From Elusimicrobiota bacterium (lineage in GTDB: Bacteria; Elusimicrobiota; Endomicrobiia; CG1-02-37-114; JAHJSO01): a stretch of DNA of 5,641 nt. Position 1 is the first letter of the stretch. The number at the start of each line of letters is the position of its first letter. Below are positions 1 through 4,461 of this stretch, one piece after another. The notes beneath the pieces were generated by a model. It worked only from the letters and a program-made list of their open reading frames with translations. It did not search any database and was not told the origin of the DNA. The stretch is from assembly GCA_018830385.1 (NCBI GenBank), contig JAHJSO010000033.1, positions 1 through 5,641 of the forward strand, read 5' to 3'. Both the position numbers and the translations under genes were made by a program.

Positions 1-1058
1 GTTATACTCTGCTGCGCCCTGGCTATTGACACAAACCCCTCCTCAAGCGGCTGCCTCAGGACTTCAATCACGTTACGGTGAAATTCGGGCAGTTCATCCA
101 GGAACAGGACGCCGTTGTGCGCAAGAGAGACCTCCCCCGGCTTCGGACAGGCGCCACCTCCTATAAGAGCCACATCGGATACCGTGTGGTGCGGGGACCT
201 GAATGGCCTGGTAACCAGAATACCTTCGGATGGAGCAAGACGGCCGGCGACAGAATGAATCCTCGTCGTCTCCATCGCCTCGTCAAAATTCATCACTGGT
301 AAAACCGTCGGGATCCGTTTCGCCATCATCGTTTTCCCTGAACCCGGGGGGCCTACCATAATCACATTGTGCCCTCCTGCGGCAGCCACCTCAATCGCCC
401 GCTTTGCAAACCCCTGCCCCTTCACGTCCGAGTAGTCACTGTCATACTCGTCCATCCTGGTAAATATTGCGCTTGTGTCCGCAGAGCAGGGGCTTATATT
501 GATTTCCCCGTTTAAGAACTGCACTGTTTCTTTCAACGTCTTGACCGGGATTACCTCCGTGCCGTCAATCATCGCCGATTCTCGCGCGTTTTTTGCGGGA
601 ATGACCATTCCCTTTATTTTTTCAAGTTTTGACCGTTCGTCCGATTTGACTGCCCCGTGTATTTTCAGTTCCCTGAGTGATACGGCTATTGACAGCGCCC
701 CTTTTATGTCCCTCAGGGTCCCGTCAAGCGCCAGTTCCCCGACGAGAATGTATTCCTGCAGGAGTTCGGGCCGGACGGCGCCGGCCGCAGCAAGTATCCC
801 GACGGCAATCGGCAAATCAAACCCGGCGCCCTCTTTCCTTATGTCAGCAGGGGCGAGGTTCACGGTAATTTTTCTCATCGGGTATTCAAAGCCGGAGTTC
901 TTTATTGCTGCCGTCACGCGGTCCTTGGATTCCGTGATAGACCTGTCGGGAAGCCCTACCGTCGCAAAACATGGCAGGCCGGAAGAAATATCAACCTGAA
1001 CGTTCACGATATAACCATCCAGCCCGCGGATAGCTGCTGAAAATACGTTTGACAGCAT
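1..1058 (-). CDS. comM: ComM family Mg-chelatase-like AAA+ ATPase (3' end outside window)
   Basis: This is the N-terminal 352 residues of a YifB/ComM family protein, normally about 500 residues, so roughly the last third lies beyond the left edge. The start is ATG at 1058, giving [15 protein letters not shown], the typical family N-terminus. The ChlI-type N-terminal domain (about residues 20-140, with [15 protein letters not shown] and [17 protein letters not shown]) is followed by the AAA+ core. Walker A GPPGSGKT is at about 236-243, and Walker [11 protein letters not shown] at about 317-326. The family motif [10 protein letters not shown] lies between them, and the reading frame is open to the edge. 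In naturally competent bacteria ComM is a hexameric helicase promoting branch migration during integration of taken-up DNA; in other species the role is less clear. The gene starts 28 bases after yraN and has no obvious Shine-Dalgarno, so it is probably co-transcribed. The family call is secure; a role in competence here is inference. Confidence 0.95.
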   Translation of the reverse strand, partial: MLSNVFSAAIRGLDGYIVNVQVDISSGLPCFATVGLPDRSITESKDRVTAAIKNSGFEYPMRKITVNLAPADIRKEGAGFDLPIAVGILAAAGAVRPELLQEYILVGELALDGTLRDIKGALSIAVSLRELKIHGAVKSDERSKLEKIKGMVIPAKNARESAMIDGTEVIPVKTLKETVQFLNGEINISPCSADTSAIFTRMDEYDSDYSDVKGQGFAKRAIEVAAAGGHNVIMVGPPGSGKTMMAKRIPTVLPVMNFDEAMETTRIHSVAGRLAPSEGILVTRPFRSPHHTVSDVALIGGGACPKPGEVSLAHNGVLFLDELPEFHRNVIEVLRQPLEEGFVSIARAQQSI

Positions 1059-1086
1059 TTTTATATTTCAGGGATACGGCGCCACA

Positions 1087-1506
1087 TTAGAAACGATACT
1101 TGCAGGAATCGGCGTTGAAAGCATTCTCTATGTGTTCAATTCTTCCGCCGGTTATTGCAAGGACGTCAAACCTGATATCCCTGTCCCTTATGTCTCTTAT
1201 TTTCATATACTGGAGAGCCACCTTTATCAGTTTATTTCTTTTGCGCGAGTTTACTGCTAACTGCGGAGGGCCGAACGATAAACTCATTCCGGACGGTGTT
1301 CTTGTCTTAACTTCTATAAATACAATTTCCGACGACGGAGCCGCTCCCCCGGGGAAGCCCCGTTTGGTTCTCGTTTCTGCAACTATGTCAATCTCCCCCA
1401 AACGGGTCCTGAAGTTCCTGTCAATTATTGAATAACCGTTTTCAAGAAGGTACCGCACAGCCGCCTCTTCGCCTGAGGCTCCTAATTTTTGTCTGGTGTG
1501 AGTCAT
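1087..1506 (-). CDS. yraN: YraN family (UPF0102) nuclease-fold protein
   Basis: The 139-residue product matches the YraN/UPF0102 family, usually 115-130 residues. It has the PD-(D/E)XK-like nuclease fold related to Holliday-junction resolvases. Visible signatures are GEEAAVRYLLENGY near the N-terminus, RNFRTRLGEIDIVA at 30-43 and IEVKTR at 64-69. These give the expected acidic and lysine residues of the fold (E38, D40, E65, K67). RFDVLAI at 112-118 and HIENAF at 125-130 also match. Between the two core strands, residues about 45-60 form a Gly/Pro/Ala-rich loop longer than usual. No precise biochemical role is established for the family, although its constant placement beside rnhB and comM hints at nucleic-acid metabolism. 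The ATG start overlaps the rnhB stop codon in an ATGA arrangement, pointing to translational coupling. Confidence 0.93.
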   Translation of the reverse strand: MTHTRQKLGASGEEAAVRYLLENGYSIIDRNFRTRLGEIDIVAETRTKRGFPGGAAPSSEIVFIEVKTRTPSGMSLSFGPPQLAVNSRKRNKLIKVALQYMKIRDIRDRDIRFDVLAITGGRIEHIENAFNADSCKYRF

Positions 1507-2093
1507 AACAAACTAAAACTTGTTCTGTGCGCGGAACAGATACCGTATTTTTTAATAGCCGATCTGTGTTTTTTTGTAGGGTAACCTTTGTGAACGGCAA
1601 AACCGTAAACGGGGAACAGGGTATGTAGTTTTCTCATAATTCCGTCCCTGTAAACCTTGGACACAATCCCTGCACACGCGACGCAGGCGCTCTTCGCATC
1701 TCCTGCAATTATGGCCTTCTGCTGAATCCTGACGCCGGGGATGGTGAACGGCCCGTCAACCAAAACCAGATCCGGCAAAACAGTAAGTTTTTTCAGCGCC
1801 GACTTCATCGCCCGGTACGTCGCATTGTGTATATTAATCCTGTCAATTACCGACTGCCATACAACCCCTATTCCTATGGCGACCGCATCCCGTACAATGG
1901 TTTTATAATACATCTCTCTTTTTCTTTCGGTAAGCGTCTTGCCGTCCGCAAGCCCTTTCAGGCGAAAACCTCCGGGCAGGACAACAGCAGAAGCGACCAC
2001 CGGCCCTGCAAGCGGCCCCCTGCCGGCCTCATCAACGCCCGCTATAACCTTTATACCACTCCGTTTAAATTTTCTGTCAAAGGCAAACAACAT
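1503..2093 (-). CDS. rnhB: Ribonuclease HII
   Basis: The product is a 196-residue RNase HII, which nicks RNA/DNA hybrids and starts removal of single ribonucleotides misincorporated in DNA, using divalent metal. The N-terminal signature GVDEAGRGPLAGPVVASAVV (19-38) supplies the catalytic pair D21 and E22 and the GRG substrate-binding motif at 24-26. The third and fourth acidic residues fit D113 (LVDGP) and D132 (GDAKSA). The YGFAVHKGYPT segment (163-173) contains the tyrosine that in studied homologues senses the RNA-DNA junction, and the protein ends just after the HRTSF motif, so it is a minimal form. In the GDAKSACVACAGIVSK segment, cysteines occupy positions that are often Ser or Ala. Its ATG shares one base with the rplS stop (TAATG), and its own stop overlaps yraN. 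No strong Shine-Dalgarno is visible, consistent with coupling. Confidence 0.97.
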   Translation of the reverse strand: MLFAFDRKFKRSGIKVIAGVDEAGRGPLAGPVVASAVVLPGGFRLKGLADGKTLTERKREMYYKTIVRDAVAIGIGVVWQSVIDRINIHNATYRAMKSALKKLTVLPDLVLVDGPFTIPGVRIQQKAIIAGDAKSACVACAGIVSKVYRDGIMRKLHTLFPVYGFAVHKGYPTKKHRSAIKKYGICSAHRTSFSLL

Positions 2094-2503
2094 TACTTCG
2101 CTTCTTTTGTTTCAACTACCTTCGTATCCGGCGCTTTCGTTTCCGGCATTTTCGCTTCCGGCACTGCATACTCTTCAACCCTTGCCGCCTTGCCGATGAG
2201 TTTCCTCAGATAGTAAAGTTTTGCCCTGCGGACCTTCCCCTGTTTAACGACTTCAATTTTCTCAATGGTGGGGGTATAAAGGGGAAAAATTCTTTCAATC
2301 CCGACGCCAAAAGAAAGTTTCCTCACGGTAAACGTCTCGTCAAGCCCCGACCCTTTCCTGGACACTACGACGCCTTCAAACGCCTGCGTCCTCTCCGCGT
2401 CACCCTCGTGAATCTTTACCGTAACCTTGATGGTGTCGCCGGGCCCGAACTTCGTGAAAACCTTCTTTTCCATAAGAAGTTGCTGCTCTGTCTGATTAAG
2501 CAT
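2093..2503 (-). CDS. rplS: 50S ribosomal protein L19 with extended C-terminal tail
   Basis: L19 lies at the 30S/50S interface and takes part in intersubunit bridging. I place the start at ATG 2503 (136 residues, [14 protein letters not shown]). It follows a GGGGG Shine-Dalgarno-like run with a 6-base spacer and aligns with the usual L19 N-terminus. A longer in-frame version from TTG at 2587 adds 28 unsupported residues. Core signatures are FGPGDTIKV (19-27), [12 protein letters not shown] (42-53), [19 protein letters not shown] (56-74) and the basic [20 protein letters not shown] (89-108). L19 usually ends near 110-120 residues; here residues 111-136 form a low-complexity Glu/Lys/Pro tail coded by 15-bp tandem repeats. 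The gene follows a 206-base gap after trmD with a structured leader, so it may have its own control or promoter. It leads directly into rnhB. Confidence 0.97.
   Translation of the reverse strand: MLNQTEQQLLMEKKVFTKFGPGDTIKVTVKIHEGDAERTQAFEGVVVSRKGSGLDETFTVRKLSFGVGIERIFPLYTPTIEKIEVVKQGKVRRAKLYYLRKLIGKAARVEEYAVPEAKMPETKAPDTKVVETKEAK
2106..2165 (-). repeat. 15-bp in-frame tandem repeat coding the L19 tail
   Basis: Three clear 15-bp units lie at 2121-2135, 2136-2150 and 2151-2165. On the plus strand they read ttcgtatccggcgct, ttcgtttccggcatt and ttcgcttccggcact. A more diverged fourth unit lies at 2106-2120. The unit length is a multiple of three, so each copy codes for five residues of the pattern (P/V)-(E/D)-(A/T)-K-x ([20 protein letters not shown]). 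This is a minisatellite inside a ribosomal-protein gene. Copy-number change would lengthen or shorten the tail without shifting the frame. The periodicity is seen directly; variation between strains is inferred. Confidence 0.8.
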
Positions 2504-2617
2504 ATTTTGCCCCCAAGCGTGCGTTATCATGGTTGGTCTGTTCGCAACGCTTTTTAAGTTACCAACAACGATTAATAAAACATACAAGTTGGTTGTTTAT
2601 TTTGCCCCTTATTCTGG
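2504..2617 (-). promoter_or_regulatory. rplS leader with competing stems
   Basis: This non-coding stretch separates the REP-like element from rplS. It holds three copies of one 6-base word in alternating orientation. On the plus strand these are gttggt at 2532-2537, accaac at 2561-2566 and gttggt at 2588-2593. The middle copy can pair with either flank, with loops of 23 or 21 bases, so two stems would be mutually exclusive. An 11-base direct repeat (GGGGCAAAATA in the transcript sense) occurs at 2503-2513, spanning the L19 Shine-Dalgarno and the start codon's first base, and again at 2598-2608. L19 leaders are known autoregulatory-type structures in Bacillota; any equivalence here is inference. 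I do not see a convincing -35/-10 pair. Confidence 0.35.
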
Positions 2618-2701
2618 GTCATTACGAGCCCCGAAGGGGCGAAGTAATCTCATAGATTATCGGCGATGGGATTGCTTCGGGACTTCGTCCCTCGCAATGA
2701 C
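2618..2701. repeat. REP/BIME-like pair of inverted hairpins
   Basis: Two 36-base arms (2618-2653 and 2666-2701) are inverted copies separated by 12 bases, agreeing at 27 of 36 positions. Each arm also folds on itself. An outer stem ATTAC/GTAAT or ATTGC/GCAAT encloses an inner stem GCCCC-GAA-GGGGC or GGGAC-GAA-GTCCC, with the same GAA loop. Of nine differences between arms, eight fall into four compensating pairs, so the fold is kept while the bases change. This is what REP sequences arranged as BIMEs look like, elements mobilised or maintained by IS200/IS605-like REP-associated transposases (RAYT). No transposase is present in this window, so the class is inferred from structure alone. The element fills the trmD-rplS gap. 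It could act in the transcript as an mRNA stabiliser or attenuator. Confidence 0.75.
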
Positions 2702-2713
2702 ACTTCGTGTCAA
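2699..2713 (-). other. Small hairpin overlapping the trmD stop codon
   Basis: In the transcript sense the sequence is TGACAC-GAA-GTGTCA, a perfect 6-bp stem with a GAA loop, the same loop as in the two adjacent REP-like hairpins. Its 5' arm begins within the trmD termination codon and its last bases merge into the right arm of the REP-like pair. No U-rich tract follows, so it is not a classical intrinsic terminator. It may be a third, shorter member of the repeat family or an mRNA 3'-end stabiliser. Confidence 0.5.
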
Positions 2714-3438
2714 TTATATTTCTTTTTCAATGACAGTAAAATGTCCTTTTGCTCCCGCGAAAGTTTTGCCCTTTCAAGCAGGTCTCTGCGCTTCAGCAAA
2801 GTATTCTTCAGGGATTGTCTCGCCCGCCACAGCCGTATCTTTTCGTGATTGCCTGAAAGCAAAACATCCGGAACTTTCATCCCGCGGAAATTGCGGGGCC
2901 TCGTATAATGCGGGTAATCCAGGAGACCGTCAAAAAACGAGTCCTTTTCAAACGATTCGCTTTCTTTTATAACCCCGGGAATCAGACGTACAACGCTGTC
3001 AACAACCACCATTGCGGGCAGTTCTCCTCCCGTTAAGACGTAGTCCCCGATGGATATTTCTTCATCAACGTCTTTCATTATCCGCTCGTCTATGCCTTCA
3101 TACCTGCCGCATACAAGGAGCAGTCGCCTGTACCTGGAAAGAGCAAGGGCAACCGCCTGGTTGAATTGTTTCCCCTGGGGTGAAAGCAAAATTACCCTGC
3201 CGCCGGCGTCCTCTATCGCCCTGTGTACCGGCCCCGCCTTCATCACCATCCCGCTCCCGCCGCCATAAGGACGGTCATCAACCTTGCGGTTTTTATCTCC
3301 CGAGTATTTTCTTATGTCGCGGATTTTGATTTCAATTATTTTATTCTTACGGGCTCTCCCCACTATACCCTCTGAAAAAATGCACTCAAACATCTTCGGA
3401 AAAAGCGTAAGGACTTCAATTCTGGTCTTCGCACTCAT
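2710..3438 (-). CDS. trmD: tRNA (guanine37-N1)-methyltransferase TrmD
   Basis: TrmD uses S-adenosylmethionine to methylate N1 of G37 next to the anticodon of tRNAs reading CNN and related codons, which prevents +1 frameshifting. I chose ATG 3438 (242 residues, MSAKTRIEVLTLFPKMF). An in-frame TTG at 3447 adds three residues and has an AAGG six bases upstream, so it is a real alternative. Signatures of the SPOUT trefoil knot are VDDRPYGGGSGM (54-65), LSPQGK, VCGRYEGIDER (109-119) and SIGDYVLTGGELPAM (129-143). Candidate catalytic residues are R151 (in RLIPG) and D166 (in EKDSF), matching the Arg/Asp pair of studied enzymes. The C-terminal helical domain begins after DYPHYTRP and includes VLLSGNHEKI. 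The 5' end overlaps rimM by 23 bases (32 with the TTG start), suggesting coupling. Confidence 0.97.
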   Translation of the reverse strand: MSAKTRIEVLTLFPKMFECIFSEGIVGRARKNKIIEIKIRDIRKYSGDKNRKVDDRPYGGGSGMVMKAGPVHRAIEDAGGRVILLSPQGKQFNQAVALALSRYRRLLLVCGRYEGIDERIMKDVDEEISIGDYVLTGGELPAMVVVDSVVRLIPGVIKESESFEKDSFFDGLLDYPHYTRPRNFRGMKVPDVLLSGNHEKIRLWRARQSLKNTLLKRRDLLERAKLSREQKDILLSLKKKYN

Positions 3439-3928
3439 TGTAATCAACTACTACCTTTTTATTTTTTATGTCAACCTTCCGAATAACCTTTTTCAGCGCC
3501 GGTATCATGATTTCGCCGACGACATAAACGTCGTTAGCCCCTGTCCTGATCACTTTATCAATCACCCCTAATTTTTCTCCGGCCGTGTTAAATACCTCGC
3601 AGTTTATCAGATCATCAACCCAGTACGTTTCTGCCGGAAGTTTCCTGATTTTAACCCCGATACAATAACCGGAAAGTTTCCTGAAACGGGTATCTAAAAA
3701 ATTCTGGCTGTTTTTAAAACTTATGAGATAGCGGCTTTGGGATGACGGGCCGAAGCGCCTTACCCGTGATATTTCAAACGGCCCTAGTAGGTTTTCGGCG
3801 CGCTCCAGAAAGACCTTGCGCGGTAAAGCGGGTGAACACTTCGTATCAAGACAGACAAGTAGTTCTCCCTTCATCCCGTGGTGCCGGACGACATAACCCA
3901 CTTTGAGCAAACGTCCGGGTTTATTCAA
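3416..3928 (-). CDS. rimM: Ribosome maturation factor RimM
   Basis: RimM binds S19 in the 30S head and assists late assembly of the small subunit. The 170-residue product has the family's two beta-barrels. The N-terminal barrel begins with VGYVVRHHGMKGELLV (10-25), and a linker (LSGYCIGV, 85-92) leads to the PRC barrel. That barrel shows YWVDDLINCEVF (102-113), LGVIDKVIRTGANDVYVV (120-137) and IPALKKVIRKVDI (142-154), close to the consensus. Length is normal (about 165-185). The reading uses a TTG start at 3928 that overlaps the khpA stop region by 8 bases. No Shine-Dalgarno is evident there, so coupling is likely, and another TTG at 3910 cannot be excluded. The short C-terminal end is acidic (ECEDQN), partly because it shares sequence with the trmD start. 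Confidence 0.95.
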   Translation of the reverse strand: MNKPGRLLKVGYVVRHHGMKGELLVCLDTKCSPALPRKVFLERAENLLGPFEISRVRRFGPSSQSRYLISFKNSQNFLDTRFRKLSGYCIGVKIRKLPAETYWVDDLINCEVFNTAGEKLGVIDKVIRTGANDVYVVGEIMIPALKKVIRKVDIKNKKVVVDYNECEDQN

Positions 3929-4151
3929 TTATTTCTACGGAAGCCCTCTTGTCCATCTTCGCTGCAGCGGAACCGACTATTATTCGGATTGCCTTAATAA
4001 TTCTGCCTTCCTTACCTATTATCTTTCCCCTGTCGGTATCCACAACCTTCAGTTCCAATATCGTTGATTTGTCGCCCTGGATTTCCTTCACTTCAACTTT
4101 ATCAGGATTGTCAACCAGTGCTTTTGCAATCTGAAGCACTAAATCTTTCAT
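3921..4151 (-). CDS. khpA: KhpA-type KH domain RNA-binding protein
   Basis: This 76-residue protein is a single type II KH domain of the KhpA/YlqC family, which sits between rpsP and rimM in many bacteria. The GxxG RNA-binding loop is GKEG at 46-49 within DRGKIIGKEGRIIKAIR. The N-terminal helix-strand region is the usual MKDLVLQIAKALVDNP. In Gram-positive bacteria KhpA pairs with KhpB and binds many small and messenger RNAs, affecting cell length and division. Whether a KhpB partner exists here cannot be seen. The ATG at 4151 is preceded by GGGAGG at 4161-4166 with a 9-base spacer, a good ribosome binding site. It lies 31 bases after rpsP and overlaps rimM at its 3' end. Confidence 0.95.
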   Translation of the reverse strand: MKDLVLQIAKALVDNPDKVEVKEIQGDKSTILELKVVDTDRGKIIGKEGRIIKAIRIIVGSAAAKMDKRASVEIIE

Positions 4152-4182
4152 TGTGTTAGTCCTCCCGGTCGCCCGCTATCAC

Positions 4183-4431
4183 TTATACCCTTGACATGTC
4201 TGCCTTTTTCAGCAGCGATGCGACTGTCGGTGTTGGTTGGGCTCCGCATTTCAGCCAGTAGTCAACCCGCTGGCGGTCAACTTTTAGTTTATTTTCGTTC
4301 AAAACCGGGTCGTATTGACCCAGAACCTCAATTGGCCTTCCGTCGCGCTTTTTGTGAATGTCAACAACGACTACCCTGTAGTAAGCACGTTTTGGACGTC
4401 CCACTCTCTTTAATCTTATTCGTACAGACAC
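4183..4431 (-). CDS. rpsP: 30S ribosomal protein S16
   Basis: S16 is an early-binding protein of the 30S body that stabilises folding of the 16S rRNA 5' domain. The 82-residue product has the normal length for bacterial S16. It shows VRIRLKRVGRPKRAYYRVVV (3-22), RDGRPIEVLGQYDPV (29-43), the DYWLKCGAQPTPTVASLL segment (57-74) and a basic tail. The start codon is GTG at 4431, chosen because it follows an unusually complete Shine-Dalgarno with a 9-base spacer and fits the family N-terminus exactly. It is the first ribosomal gene of the cluster. The gap from the preceding repeat-protein gene is only 30 bases and is mostly the ribosome binding site, so any dedicated promoter would have to lie inside the upstream coding sequence. 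Confidence 0.98.
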   Translation of the reverse strand: MSVRIRLKRVGRPKRAYYRVVVVDIHKKRDGRPIEVLGQYDPVLNENKLKVDRQRVDYWLKCGAQPTPTVASLLKKADMSRV

Positions 4432-4440
4432 TTTGGTTTA

Positions 4441-4449
4441 TCACCTCCT
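4441..4449 (-). promoter_or_regulatory. Strong ribosome binding site of rpsP
   Basis: The transcript sense reads AGGAGGTGA, nine contiguous bases complementary to the usual 16S rRNA 3' end, nine bases before the GTG start of rpsP. It is by far the best Shine-Dalgarno in the window, consistent with high expression of S16. It also fixes the GTG as the start codon. Confidence 0.85.
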
Positions 4450-4461
4450 ACTGTCGTGCGC

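Noticed and set aside
475..999. Plus-strand open frame of 174 codons
   Set aside because: It lies antisense to comM, whose minus-strand translation is a clear full match to its family.
1827..2213. Plus-strand open frames opposite rnhB and the rplS tail
   Set aside because: They are shadows of rnhB and rplS with low-complexity products and no ribosome binding site.
2504..2587. N-terminal extension of L19 from a TTG at 2587
   Set aside because: The 28 extra residues match nothing in L19. ATG 2503 has a ribosome binding site and the family N-terminus.
2618..2701. Rho-independent terminator after trmD
   Set aside because: The stems are strong but no U-rich tract follows in the transcript direction, and the arm covariation fits a REP-like repeat better.
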